32,431 nt of DNA from Phenylobacterium sp. (GCF_024508875.1 NZ_JANINU010000165.1:1-32431); one strand, 5' to 3'. Shown: positions 7,616-15,897, counted from the stretch's first letter. Program-made: numbers and translations. Notes: generated by a model from the letters alone, not told the origin.

Positions 7616-9168
7616 TGACCGGCGCCGCCAAAAACGGGGCCGACGCCCTGATCTCGACCCTGGTGGCCAACGAGGTCACCGCGTGCTTCGCCAACCCCGG
7701 CACCTCCGAGATGCAGTTCGTGGCCGCCCTGGACGGCGTGCCGGCCATGCGCCCGGTGCTCTGCCAGTTCGAGGGCGTGGCCACCGGCGCCGCCGACGGC
7801 TACGGCCGCATCGCCGACAGGCCGGCCTGCACCCTGCTGCACCTGGGCCCCGGCTATGGCAACGGCGTCGCGAACCTGCATAACGCCCGCCGCGCCTTCA
7901 CGCCCATCGTCAACGTGATCGGCGACCACGCCACCTATCACCGCCAGTACGATGCGCCGCTGAATTCCGACATCGCCACCCTGGTCAAGCCCAACTCCAT
8001 CTGGGCGAAATCGGCCGACAGCCCGGACACCGTCGCCAGCCTGACCGCAGAGGCCGTCGCCGCCAGCTATGGCCCGCCGGGCGGCCCGGTCAGCCTGATC
8101 CTCCCGGCCGACGCCGCGTGGCTGCCCGCGCAGGGCGAGCCGGTGATCGCCCAGAAGCCCGTGCGGCACGCTCCGTCGGGCGCCGCGGTGGATGCGGCCG
8201 CCAAGGCGATCAGGGCTGCGAAGAACCCCGTCGTCCTGCTGGGCGGCCAGGCGTGCCGGGCCGAGGCCCTGGTCCAGGCCGCGCGCCTGCAGGCCGCCGG
8301 CGTAACCGTCTACACCGACACCTTCGTCGCCCGGCAGCCGCGCGGCGCCGGCGGCTTCCTGCCCAAGAAGATGCAGTACTTCGGGGAGATGGCCCTGGCC
8401 GAGCTCGCGGGCGTCGATCTCATGGTCTACGCCGGTACGACCATGCCGGTGGCCTTCTTCGCCTATCCCAATCGGCCCAGCGTCCTGCTCCCCGAAGGTT
8501 GCGAGACCCTGACGCTGCTCGACCGCGCCGAAGACGCCGTCGCGGGCCTGGCGGCGCTGGCCGATGCCCTCGGCGCGCCGAAGACGGGTCCGGTTCAGTC
8601 GCTCGCGCTGCCCGACGCGCCCACCGGCAAGCTCACCTCCTACGGCGTCGGCGCGGCCATCGCCCGCCACATGCCGGAAGGCGCGATCATCTGCGACGAC
8701 GCGGTGACGTCGGGCGCCGGCGTCGCGGCCAACACTGCGACCGCCCGGCCGCATGACGTGCTGGCCCTGACCGGCGGCGCCATCGGCATCGGCCTGCCGC
8801 TCGCCATCGGCGCCGCGGTGGCCGCGCCCGACCGCAAGGTGCTGAGCCTGAACGGCGACGGCGCGGCGATGTATACGATCCAGGCGCTCTGGACGATGGC
8901 GCGCGAGAACCTCGACATCACCGTCGTCGTCTTCGCCAATTACACGTACCGCATCCTCAACGTGGAGATGGAGCGGACCGGCGCGGGCAAAGCCGGCCCG
9001 TCGGCCAAGAAGCTGCTGGACCTTGGCGGGCCCGACATCGACTTCGTCGCGGTCGCCAAGGGCTTGGGCCTGCCGGCGGTGACCTGCGCCACCGCCGAAG
9101 AGTTCGAGAAGGCCTTCGCCGGCGCCATGTCCCAGCGCGGCCCGATGTTCATCGAAGCCAAGATCTGA
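7615..9168 (+). CDS. Thiamine diphosphate-dependent enzyme, acetolactate synthase/benzoylformate decarboxylase-like
   Basis: A 517-residue ThDP enzyme with the usual three domains. The N-terminal pyrimidine-binding domain has the catalytic glutamate E53 in CQFEGVATGAADGYGR. The central domain contains VVLLGGQACR. The C-terminal domain has the ThDP/Mg motif GDG at 414-416 and its partner asparagine N442 (FANYTYRIL). It lacks obvious evidence of a regulatory small subunit, so it is more likely a 2-oxo acid decarboxylase or carboligase than the biosynthetic acetolactate synthase. It is translationally coupled to the feruloyl-CoA synthase-like gene, which suggests a shared catabolic route for an aromatic or 2-oxo acid. 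The specific substrate cannot be read from sequence. Confidence 0.88.
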   Translation: MTGAAKNGADALISTLVANEVTACFANPGTSEMQFVAALDGVPAMRPVLCQFEGVATGAADGYGRIADRPACTLLHLGPGYGNGVANLHNARRAFTPIVNVIGDHATYHRQYDAPLNSDIATLVKPNSIWAKSADSPDTVASLTAEAVAASYGPPGGPVSLILPADAAWLPAQGEPVIAQKPVRHAPSGAAVDAAAKAIRAAKNPVVLLGGQACRAEALVQAARLQAAGVTVYTDTFVARQPRGAGGFLPKKMQYFGEMALAELAGVDLMVYAGTTMPVAFFAYPNRPSVLLPEGCETLTLLDRAEDAVAGLAALADALGAPKTGPVQSLALPDAPTGKLTSYGVGAAIARHMPEGAIICDDAVTSGAGVAANTATARPHDVLALTGGAIGIGLPLAIGAAVAAPDRKVLSLNGDGAAMYTIQALWTMARENLDITVVVFANYTYRILNVEMERTGAGKAGPSAKKLLDLGGPDIDFVAVAKGLGLPAVTCATAEEFEKAFAGAMSQRGPMFIEAKI

Positions 9169-9192
9169 CGGCCGGCGAGGCCTCGGCTGGCG

Positions 9193-9483
9193 TCAGCCCA
9201 GGCCCTCCGCCAGGATCACGCGGTAGTCGGCGCCCTTCAGGCGGTGCTGCTTGGCCTCCTGGTAGGCCGGGCTGTCGTACCAGGCCTTCGCCGCCGCCTT
9301 GTCCGGGAACTGGATCAGCACGACGCCCTCGGCCGGCTCGCCCTCCAGCACTTCGAGGCCGCCGTAAAACGCCAGCGGCGTGATCTGGTGGTCGCCCCGC
9401 GCCGCCGCGGCCTTCTGGCTGTAGGTGTTCAGTTCGTCCTGGTCGGTCGTCTTGTTCTTGATGAAGATCACATAGGCGGGCAT
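9193..9483 (-). CDS. DUF1330 domain-containing protein
   Basis: A 96-residue small protein starting MPAYVIFIKNK, with GGAGG placed 9 bases upstream; an extended frame to 9552 lacks such a site and codes for a non-conserved arginine-rich stretch. The features are those of the DUF1330 dimeric alpha-beta barrel family: an opening AYVIF strand, a GG-LEVLEG turn in the middle, VVLIQFPDKAAAKAWYDSPAYQEAK, then YRVILAEG near the end. The family has a ferredoxin-like fold and no established reaction. It converges on the ThDP enzyme with a 24-base gap. Confidence 0.9.
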   Translation of the reverse strand: MPAYVIFIKNKTTDQDELNTYSQKAAAARGDHQITPLAFYGGLEVLEGEPAEGVVLIQFPDKAAAKAWYDSPAYQEAKQHRLKGADYRVILAEGLG

Positions 9484-9557
9484 CGCACGGTTCCTCCGAA
9501 TCCGGCCGGCACGCTGGCGGGCCTGACCCGGCGTCCGGCAAGCGCCCGCCAAAGCAA

Positions 9558-9585
9558 AAGGCCCGCGGATCGCTCCGCGGGCCTT
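9558..9585 (-). terminator. Rho-independent terminator of the five-module secreted protein gene
   Basis: AAGGCCCGCGG (9558-9568) and CCGCGGGCCTT (9575-9585) make a perfect 11-bp stem with a 6-base loop. Read on the minus strand it is followed by a T-rich run (TTTTGCTTT if the last stem bases are counted). It lies 24 bases after the stop of the leftward gene at 9609-10940, which is the expected place. The stem also gives an A-rich flank on the plus strand, but no plus-strand gene ends nearby. Confidence 0.85.
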
Positions 9586-9608
9586 CGCCGTTCGGCTCTC
9601 GCCTGGAC

Positions 9609-10940
9609 TTAGGTGTTGCCGGGCAGCTTGCAGTTACCGGCGAACGCGCATCCGATGGCCCCGACGGCCGTCACGCTGGGCGCGCTCTGATATTCGATCA
9701 TGTAACCCTTCAGCTTGTCGGCGCAGGCCACTTCCACGTAGGTCGTGCCCTTCTCCGTCTTGCCGACCACACGGCTGTTCGAGACCTCGCACGAGTTGAA
9801 GTTGAACTTCTTCAGGTCCGACGTCAGCAGGGCGTAGGCCGCTTCCGGCTTCGTCAGCGAGCACTTGTAGCCGGCGATCGGGGCGCGGGCGCAGTCCAGC
9901 GCCTGACCCTTCTGGCCCGCCTTCGAGATCAGGATGGCGCCCGTGCCGTCCTTGCAGACCAGCTCGACCACTTCCTCGCCCGCCTTCGACGGGAACAGGG
10001 CGTACTTGTCGACGTCGCACTTGCCGCCGGCGTTGCTCACCAGCTTGGTATAGAGGCCGGCCTGCTCGCTCTGCGCTTGGCGCGCGTCGGTCAGGGTGCA
10101 GCCGCCGAGGATCTGGGTGGCCTTGGCGCACTCGAAGGTCTCGGTCAGCGTACCCGCCGCGGCGACCTTGTAGATGTAGCCCTTACCGTCCTGGCACGAC
10201 GCCTCGTAGAACGTGGAGCTGTCGCGCGAGACGCCCACGAAGCGGCGGTCCTTCACGGTGCAGCCGTTGTTGGCCTGGGCCGCGTACTTGTCCACGACCG
10301 CGATGCGCGTGGCCTTGTCGCTGAGCGTGCACTTAATGTTGGTCTCGGCGTCGTCGTACATCAGGCAGTTCTGCGCCTGGATCGGCTTGGCGCTGTCGAA
10401 CGGCGCACTGCCCAGCACGATGTAGCCGGCGCCGCCCTGGCAGGCGACTTCCATGTAGGTGTTGGTCTTGGTCTGGCCGATGCCGCGCGCCTGTTCGGGC
10501 ATGCAGTCGGCGCCGGCGGCCTTCAGCAGCGGCTGGAGAACGGCCTTAGGATCGGAGTTGCCCGGCAGCATGCAGGGCGCGGACGGCGCCTGGCCCGGGG
10601 CCGGCGGGGTGTTCGCCTCGACGCAGCTATAGGCGGTGGTCGGCCCCTCGGCCGGCTTCTGCAGGACGTAGCCCATCTGGCCCGTGCCGCAGGCGACTTC
10701 GTAGTACGAGGTCTTGGACTTCTTGTCCTCGCCGATCAGGCGCGCATCCGAGACCTGGCAGCTAATGCCGGCGGTCTGCACCACGGCCGGCGCGTCGGCC
10801 ATCCCCTTCTTCCGCGAGGCTTCGGGGATCGCCGCGGGCTTCTTGCCCTGCGAGATCGCCGTCGCCGGCCCGAGCGCCGCGCAGGCGACCGCGAGCGCAA
10901 GCCCGATAGCTCCCAACCCACTCCACTTGGGCATCTTCAC
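9609..10940 (-). CDS. Secreted protein of five tandem four-cysteine modules, function unknown
   Basis: A 443-residue protein with a GTG start (GGAG 9 bases upstream; an ATG two codons later is the alternative). Residues 8-28 form a signal peptide ending ATA. A lipoprotein reading at C20 (AVAC) is possible but the box is weak. The mature protein is five modules of about 76-85 residues, each with four cysteines: 61/84/106/123, 146/167/192/204, 227/249/271/281, 308/329/350/360 and 384/406/431/437. A module reads C-x-V-x-x-x-R-x-x-G, then T-x-Y-x-E-V-A-C near the second cysteine, then GxGY, then the last two cysteines. All 20 mature cysteines fit this grid, which suggests two disulfides per module in the periplasm or outside. 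The gene has its own promoter and terminator, so it is monocistronic. I do not recognise a named domain. Confidence 0.88.
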   Translation of the reverse strand: MKMPKWSGLGAIGLALAVACAALGPATAISQGKKPAAIPEASRKKGMADAPAVVQTAGISCQVSDARLIGEDKKSKTSYYEVACGTGQMGYVLQKPAEGPTTAYSCVEANTPPAPGQAPSAPCMLPGNSDPKAVLQPLLKAAGADCMPEQARGIGQTKTNTYMEVACQGGAGYIVLGSAPFDSAKPIQAQNCLMYDDAETNIKCTLSDKATRIAVVDKYAAQANNGCTVKDRRFVGVSRDSSTFYEASCQDGKGYIYKVAAAGTLTETFECAKATQILGGCTLTDARQAQSEQAGLYTKLVSNAGGKCDVDKYALFPSKAGEEVVELVCKDGTGAILISKAGQKGQALDCARAPIAGYKCSLTKPEAAYALLTSDLKKFNFNSCEVSNSRVVGKTEKGTTYVEVACADKLKGYMIEYQSAPSVTAVGAIGCAFAGNCKLPGNT

Positions 10941-11001
10941 CTGACTTCTCTCCTGGCCTTGATTCCTGGGCGCGACTGTGCGGCGCGTGTCTGTGCGCGC
11001 C

Positions 11002-11030
11002 TATAAGCGCTGCACAGCCTCCGGGGTCAA
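11002..11030 (-). promoter_or_regulatory. Putative sigma-70-type promoter of the five-module secreted protein gene
   Basis: On the minus strand TTGACC (11025-11030) is followed after exactly 17 bases by CTTATA (11002-11007). The -10 element lies about 60 bases upstream of the GTG start at 10940. The -35 matches TTGACA in five positions; the -10 is only a partial match and the Caulobacter -10 consensus differs, so this is a reasonable but unproven call. Confidence 0.5.
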
Positions 11031-11108
11031 GCTGCCCTGCGAACGGGGCCGAAGTGTGACGTTCTTCCAATCACTTAGCTTGGCCGCTGGCGTTCTGGCC
11101 GAGCTGCG

Positions 11109-11570
11109 TTATGCGGTTCGGCGCACCTTGAGCCGGGCGCCGTCCACGCCGACCACCTCCACGTGCGCGCCGGCCTCCAGGCTTTCGCCCTCGGCCAGCT
11201 CGGCCGCCCACTCCTTGCCGTCGATGAAGACGCGGCCCTCCCCGCCGGCGAACCGCTTCACGGCCGAGCCGCGATGGCCCACCAGGCGGCCCACGTTGTC
11301 GTTGATGTCCCCCGCCGGCGCGGCCGCCACGTCCCGCGGCAGGTAACGGCGCGCCAGCAGCGTCGAGGCGATCGTCAGCAGCGCGAACAGCAGCAGCGTC
11401 GTCGGCCCATCCACGTCGAGCAGGCCGACGACCGCCGCCGTCACCGCCGCCGAGGCGGACGCCCACAGCAGCCAGCCCGACCCGGTGACCACCTCGGCCG
11501 CCAGGATCGCGGCGGCGAGCCCGGCCCACACCCAGAACGGCTGCGCCGCATAGAGGCCGACGATGTCCAT
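11109..11570 (-). CDS. NfeD family membrane protein
   Basis: A 153-residue short NfeD protein. Two or three hydrophobic segments fill residues 8-70 (WVWAGLAAAILAAEVV, then TAAVVGLL and TLLLFALLTIASTLL). A soluble OB-fold domain follows from about residue 85 to the end (VGRLVGHRGSAVKRF, GRVFIDGKEWAAEL, AHVEVVGVDGARLKV). It starts 3 bases after the stop of the upstream SPFH gene, the classical pairing in which NfeD and a stomatin-like protein form membrane microdomain complexes. It lacks the serine protease domain of long NfeD proteins. Confidence 0.93.
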   Translation of the reverse strand: MDIVGLYAAQPFWVWAGLAAAILAAEVVTGSGWLLWASASAAVTAAVVGLLDVDGPTTLLLFALLTIASTLLARRYLPRDVAAAPAGDINDNVGRLVGHRGSAVKRFAGGEGRVFIDGKEWAAELAEGESLEAGAHVEVVGVDGARLKVRRTA

Positions 11571-11573
11571 GCG

Positions 11574-12545
11574 TCAGGCTCCCGTCTGCGGAACCGCGCC
11601 ACGACCGCGGCCAGCCGCCGGACGCGGCGCCGGGGGCCCCTCGCCGCCGATGGCTTTCACCAGCTCACCGATGCCGCCGACGGTTCCAACCAGGGCGCCC
11701 ATTTCGGCCGGCACGATCACCGTCTTCTGCTGCGGGCTGCGGGCCAGTTCGGCGAAGGCCTCCACGTACTTCTGGGCCACGAAGTAGTTGATGGCGTTGA
11801 CGTCGCCGGCGGCGATGGCGCTCGACACCAGCTCGGTGGCCTTCGCCTCGGCCTGGGCCGCGCGCTCGCGCGCCTCGGCGTCGCGGAAGGCGGCTTCCTT
11901 GCGGCCTTCGGCCTCCAGGATCGCCGACTGCTTGGCGCCCTCGGCGCGGGCGATGGCGGCCGACTTCTCGCCATCGGCCTCGGTGATCACCGCGCGCCGC
12001 TCGCGCTCGGCCTTCATCTGGCGGGCCATGGCGTTGGTGATGTCCGGCGGCGGCGTCAGGTCCTTGATCTCGATGCGCGCCAGCTTCACGCCCCACGGGC
12101 TGGTCGCCTGGTCGATCACGTCCAGCAGCCGCGTGTTGATGTGGTCGCGCTGGCTCAGCACCTCGTCCAGCTCCATCGAGCCCACCACGGTGCGCAGGTT
12201 GGTCATCGCCAGTTGCTGGATCGCGAAGTTCAGGTTGTCGACCCGATAGGCCGCCTGGCTGGCGTCCATCACCTGGATGAAGACAATAGCGTCGACTTGG
12301 ACCATGACGTTGTCCTTGGTGATCACCTCCTGGCGCGGCACGTCCAGCACCTGCTCCATCATGTTCACCCGCCGGCCCACGCCCTCGACGAACGGCGTCA
12401 GGAAACTGATCCCCGGCTTCAGCGTGCGCGTGTAGCGGCCGAACTGCTCGACCGTGTACTCGCGGCCCTGCGGCACGATCTTGATGGCGCCCAGCGCGAT
12501 CACCAGGGCCAGCACCAGGAACACCCCGGCGACAATCATTCCCAT
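11574..12545 (-). CDS. SPFH/band 7 (stomatin-like, QmcA-type) membrane protein
   Basis: A 323-residue protein. The start at 12545 is chosen because GGAGG lies 9 bases upstream; an ATG at 12551 sits only 3 bases from that site. One N-terminal membrane helix (IVAGVFLVLALVIALGA) is followed by the SPFH domain (VPQGREYTVEQFGRYTRTLKPG, then DVPRQEVITKDNVMVQVD). A long Ala/Glu-rich coiled coil follows (AERERRAVITEADGEKSA onward). The C-terminal tail is Pro/Gly/Arg-rich. Proteins of this family oligomerise at the inner membrane and influence lipid domains and membrane protease activity. It is co-transcribed with the NfeD gene 3 bases downstream and diverges from the YbjN-domain gene. Confidence 0.93.
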   Translation of the reverse strand: MGMIVAGVFLVLALVIALGAIKIVPQGREYTVEQFGRYTRTLKPGISFLTPFVEGVGRRVNMMEQVLDVPRQEVITKDNVMVQVDAIVFIQVMDASQAAYRVDNLNFAIQQLAMTNLRTVVGSMELDEVLSQRDHINTRLLDVIDQATSPWGVKLARIEIKDLTPPPDITNAMARQMKAERERRAVITEADGEKSAAIARAEGAKQSAILEAEGRKEAAFRDAEARERAAQAEAKATELVSSAIAAGDVNAINYFVAQKYVEAFAELARSPQQKTVIVPAEMGALVGTVGGIGELVKAIGGEGPPAPRPAAGRGRGAVPQTGA

Positions 12546-12657
12546 CGTCATCCCCCTCCACAGCCTGAGGCTGAGCTTACCCAGCCCGCGCGGCTCCCGC
12601 CACGGAAACCGGACAGACACGCTCGCGCCACGTTCGGCGGTCTGTTAGCGGTCCGGA

Positions 12658-13230
12658 ATGATGCGCCGCCTTCTCCTCGTGCCCGCCGCCCCCGTCTGCC
12701 TGGGTTTGGCCTGCCTCGCCGCCGCGCCGGCGCCCAAGGCTCCGCCCGCCAAGGCAACCCCTGCGGCCAAGGCCGCGCCGGCCAAGCCTGCGCCGGCCGC
12801 CGGCCCCTACGACGCGCAGAACCCGCAGAGCCTCATGGACATCCTGGGCGCGGCGGGCGCCAAGGTGCAGACCAGCCGCAAGGAGGAGGACGCGGTCTTC
12901 GTCACCGTCACCTCGACGGCGGCCAACTTCTCGCTGCAGTTCGCCGGCTGCAACCGCCAGGGCCGCGGCTGCCAGGCGGCGCTCTACGACAGCCTGCTGG
13001 AGGGCGCCGCCCCCACCTTGGGCCAGATCAACGGCTTCAACCAGACGTCGGTCTTCTGCCGCATCTACCAGGACCGGGGCGGCAAGCCGCACGCCATCTA
13101 TGCGGCGCTGCTGGTCAAGTCCGACACCCGCGAGACGGCGCTCACCCACCTCGCCGCCTGGCAAGGCTGCCTGGCGGAGGCGCGCACGTTCGTTCGCGAC
13201 CCGGCCGCGTACCTGGCGGAGGCCGCTTAG
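12658..13230 (+). CDS. Secreted YbjN domain-containing protein
   Basis: A 190-residue protein beginning MMRRLLLVPAAP, with a signal peptide to about residue 24. A low-complexity Pro/Ala/Lys linker (26-50) precedes a YbjN-type domain. Domain marks are NPQSLMDILGAAGAKVQTS near 55, a TAANFSLQFAGCNRQGRGCQA segment in the middle, and a repeated hydrophobic/aromatic pattern to the end. YbjN is a fold related to type III secretion chaperones; exported versions like this have no known role. Four cysteines in the domain could form disulfides in the periplasm. The 4-base overlap of its stop with the convergent nitronate monooxygenase leaves no room for a dedicated terminator. Confidence 0.8.
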   Translation: MMRRLLLVPAAPVCLGLACLAAAPAPKAPPAKATPAAKAAPAKPAPAAGPYDAQNPQSLMDILGAAGAKVQTSRKEEDAVFVTVTSTAANFSLQFAGCNRQGRGCQAALYDSLLEGAAPTLGQINGFNQTSVFCRIYQDRGGKPHAIYAALLVKSDTRETALTHLAAWQGCLAEARTFVRDPAAYLAEAA

Positions 13231-14210
13231 GCCGCAACCGCCGCCCGGCCGCGGATCGCCGCCACACGGTCGATGGCCGCCTCGGCCTCGCGCATGATGC
13301 GCGCCACGATCTCGCCGGCCGGCAGCACGTCGCGCACCCCGCCCGCGGATTGGCCCATGGCGAAGCAGGAGCGGTCGATGTCGAGCCCCTCGATCTGCCC
13401 GCCGATGCCGCCCATCACGCCGGCCTGCGTCGAGATCATCGCCTGTTGCGGGAACGGCTGGATGTCGGCCGTCCGGCGCTCCCAGTCCTCGACGTAGGGG
13501 TTCTTCTTCACCCGCATCGGCTTGCCCGAGTAGCTTCGGGTCCGGACCGTGTCCTCATCCGAGGACTCCACGATCACGTCGCGGTACATCTGGCCGGCGT
13601 GCGCCTCGGCGGAGGCGATGAAGCGCGTGCCCATCCAGACGCCCACGGCGCCCAGGCTCAGCGCCGCCGCCAGGCCGCGCCCGTCGTAGAGGCCGCCGGC
13701 GGCGACCACCGGGATCTTCACCTGCTCCACGGCCTGGGCCACCAGCGGCATGGTGCCGACCAGGCCGGTGTGCCCGCCGCCCTCGCCGCCCTGGCAGATC
13801 ACGGCGTCGCAGCCGGCCTGCTCGGCCTTCACCGCGTGCTTCACCGCGCCGCAGACCACCATGACTTTCAGCCCGGCCTTCTTCAGCTTCTCGAGGATCG
13901 GCATCGGCACGCCCAGGCCGGCCACGAAGCTGGAGGCGCCTTCCTCGATGATCACGTCCACCGAGGCGGTCAGGCTCTCGGGCGAGGCGGCCAGCAGATC
14001 GACGCCGAACGGGCCATCGGTCAGCTTGCGCACCTGGCGCATCTGTTCGCGGATGAAGTCCGGCCCGCGCCCAGCCATGCCCAGCACGCCGTAGCCGCCG
14101 GCGTTGGTCACCGCCGCCGCCAGCTCGGCGTACGAGACGCCACCCATCCCGGCCAGCATGATCGGGTGCTTCACGCCCAACAGGTCGCAGAGCGGAGTGT
14201 GCAGGGTCAT
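13227..14210 (-). CDS. Nitronate monooxygenase-type FMN-dependent oxidoreductase
   Basis: A 327-residue protein starting MTLHTPLCDLLG with GGAGG 7 bases upstream; the frame is open further back but without conservation. It is a TIM-barrel FMN enzyme of the nitronate monooxygenase/2-nitropropane dioxygenase family. Visible marks are the opening HPIMLAGMGGVSYAELAAAV, VMVVCGAVKHAVKAEQAGCD in the middle, CQGGEGGGHTG with the catalytic-type histidine, and VVAAGGLYDGRGLAAALSLGA followed by GVWMGTRF for phosphate binding. It would oxidise alkyl nitronates such as propionate-3-nitronate, or act as a related enoyl reductase. It diverges from the SARP-hydrolase gene across 112 bases and could be controlled by it. 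Confidence 0.9.
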   Translation of the reverse strand: MTLHTPLCDLLGVKHPIMLAGMGGVSYAELAAAVTNAGGYGVLGMAGRGPDFIREQMRQVRKLTDGPFGVDLLAASPESLTASVDVIIEEGASSFVAGLGVPMPILEKLKKAGLKVMVVCGAVKHAVKAEQAGCDAVICQGGEGGGHTGLVGTMPLVAQAVEQVKIPVVAAGGLYDGRGLAAALSLGAVGVWMGTRFIASAEAHAGQMYRDVIVESSDEDTVRTRSYSGKPMRVKKNPYVEDWERRTADIQPFPQQAMISTQAGVMGGIGGQIEGLDIDRSCFAMGQSAGGVRDVLPAGEIVARIMREAEAAIDRVAAIRGRAAVAA

Positions 14211-14322
14211 CGGACGTCCTCCCGTGTCGTTGGCCGCAAGCATGGCGCCCTGGGTTATCATTGGAAACCGTGACGCGAGGTCAGTCCCGGAGCTAGGCTG
14301 CGGCCGGGGGAGAATTCGGGCC

Positions 14323-15897
14323 ATGCTGACCATCCGGCTTCTCGGCGAACTGGAGGTGCGCCAGGACGGCGCGCCCGTGCTGCTGCCCCCCTCGCGCAAG
14401 ACCCGCGCGCTGCTGGCATACCTCGCCGCCACCGGCCGGCCCGAGCGGCGCGAGCGCCTGTGCGAACTGCTCTGGGACGTGCCCGACGACCCGCGCGGCG
14501 CGCTGCGCTGGAGCCTGTCGAAGCTGCGATCGGTCCTCGACCGCGAGGGCGCGCCGGTCGTGACGGCGGACCGGAACCAGGTCGGCGTGCGGCTCGAGCC
14601 CGGACAGGTCGACCTGTTCGCCGTCCGCGCCGCCCTGCGCGATGGCGTCGACGGCGCCGCAACCCAAATCCTCGAGAGCCTGGCGGCGATGTTCGCCGGC
14701 CCTTTCCTGGCCGACCTCGACCTGCCCCAGAGCCCCGAGCTGCAGTCGTGGATCGCCGCGACCCGGGAAGAGGCCCGCCGCCTGCACGCCGACATCCTCT
14801 ACATCCTCGACGACCGGCTCGCGGCCGATCCCGAACGGGCCCTGCCCTATGCGCGCCAGCTGGTGCGGCTCGACCCGTGGGCGGAAAGCGCCTGGGCGCG
14901 CCTGATCGAACGGCTGAACGCGTTGGGTCGCCACCAGGAAGCCGAAGCGCAGTACACGGCCGCCGGGAAGGCCCTGGCCGACATCGGCGGACCGACCCGG
15001 CGCCTGGAACGCGCGCGCCAGCCCGCCGCCGCGCCGCCCGCCCCACCGAAGCCCGCGCCGCCGACCGCCATGCGCCAGGACATCCGCTTCTGCCGCACGG
15101 CGGACGGCGTGCGCATCGCCTACGCCCTCGCCGGAGAGGGCCCGCCGCTGGTCAAGTCCGCGAACTGGATGAACCACCTGGAGTACGACTGGGAGAGCCC
15201 GATCTTCGCGCACTTCCTGCGCGGCCTCGCGGAGGATCGCCAGTTGCTCCGCTACGACGCCCGCGGCAACGGCCTGTCGGATTGGGACGTCGGCGAGGTC
15301 GGGCAGGAGGCGTGGTACGCCGACTTCGAGGCGGTGATCGAGGCGTCCGGCTTCGATCGCTTCCCGATCCTTGGTCTCTCGCAGGGCGCGGCCAGCGCGA
15401 TCACCTACGCGGTCCGCCATCCCGAGCGGGTGACACACCTCGTCCTGCACGGCGCCTTCGCCGCCGGCCGCCGGGATCCGGCGGGCATCGCGGAACGCAA
15501 GGCGATGAGCACCCTGATCCGCGGGGGATGGGCGCAGGAGAACCCGGCCTTCCGCCAGCTCTTCGCCTCGCTGTTCATCCCCGGCGCGACCCATGACCTC
15601 GCCGACGCCTTCAACGAGCTGCAGCGCCGCACCACCTCGGCCGAGTGCGCCGCCCGCTATTTCGAGGCTGCCGGCCAGCTCGACGTGCTCGAGCTGCTGC
15701 CGAAGGTGTCCGTGCCGACCCTCGTCCTGCATTCGCGCGGCGACTCCATGGTCCCCATCGAGGCCGGTCGCCTGCTGGCGGCGGCGATCCCGGGCGCCCG
15801 CTTCGTCGCGCTCCCGGGCCAGAACCACATGCTGCTGGAGGACGAGCCGGCCACGCCGCGCTTCTTCGAGGAACTGCGCCGCTTCCTCGACAGCTAG
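14323..15897 (+). CDS. SARP/BTAD-type regulator fused to an alpha/beta hydrolase
   Basis: A 524-residue two-part protein. Residues 1-95 are a winged-helix OmpR-like domain (LTIRLLGELEVRQDG, KTRALLAYLA, LCELLWDVPDDPRGALRWSL). Residues 95-230 are a helical bacterial transcriptional activation domain of TPR type (LDPWAESAWARLIERL). A Pro/Ala linker (232-250) leads to an alpha/beta hydrolase at 252-524. The catalytic triad is complete: S353 in GLSQG, D474 in SRGDSMVP and H502 in GQNHMLLE, with an YDARGNGLSD loop near 311. Such a protein may sense a small ester or lactone through the hydrolase fold, or destroy it, and adjust transcription. GGAG lies about 10 bases before the ATG. It faces a divergent nitronate monooxygenase, a likely target. 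It overlaps the OsmC gene by 4 bases at the stops. Confidence 0.88.
   Translation: MLTIRLLGELEVRQDGAPVLLPPSRKTRALLAYLAATGRPERRERLCELLWDVPDDPRGALRWSLSKLRSVLDREGAPVVTADRNQVGVRLEPGQVDLFAVRAALRDGVDGAATQILESLAAMFAGPFLADLDLPQSPELQSWIAATREEARRLHADILYILDDRLAADPERALPYARQLVRLDPWAESAWARLIERLNALGRHQEAEAQYTAAGKALADIGGPTRRLERARQPAAAPPAPPKPAPPTAMRQDIRFCRTADGVRIAYALAGEGPPLVKSANWMNHLEYDWESPIFAHFLRGLAEDRQLLRYDARGNGLSDWDVGEVGQEAWYADFEAVIEASGFDRFPILGLSQGAASAITYAVRHPERVTHLVLHGAFAAGRRDPAGIAERKAMSTLIRGGWAQENPAFRQLFASLFIPGATHDLADAFNELQRRTTSAECAARYFEAAGQLDVLELLPKVSVPTLVLHSRGDSMVPIEAGRLLAAAIPGARFVALPGQNHMLLEDEPATPRFFEELRRFLDS

Noticed and set aside
5998..9168. A very long open frame continuing backwards from the ThDP enzyme across the CoA ligase
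   Set aside because: Only the part from 7615 has ThDP-enzyme content; the upstream part is Arg/Pro-rich translation of the ligase gene in another frame, as expected in high-GC DNA.
7615..9168. Biosynthetic acetolactate synthase (IlvB) identity
   Set aside because: No small subunit gene follows, the length is short for IlvB, and the coupled CoA ligase suggests a catabolic ThDP enzyme.
9609..10940. Lipoprotein reading of the five-module protein at C20
   Set aside because: The residues before C20 (AVA) are a poor lipobox and a good signal peptidase I site follows at about residue 28.
11163..14273. A roughly 1000-codon open frame on the plus strand
   Set aside because: It runs antisense to NfeD, SPFH and nitronate monooxygenase genes, has low-complexity composition and no recognisable domain; the opposite-strand genes are certain.
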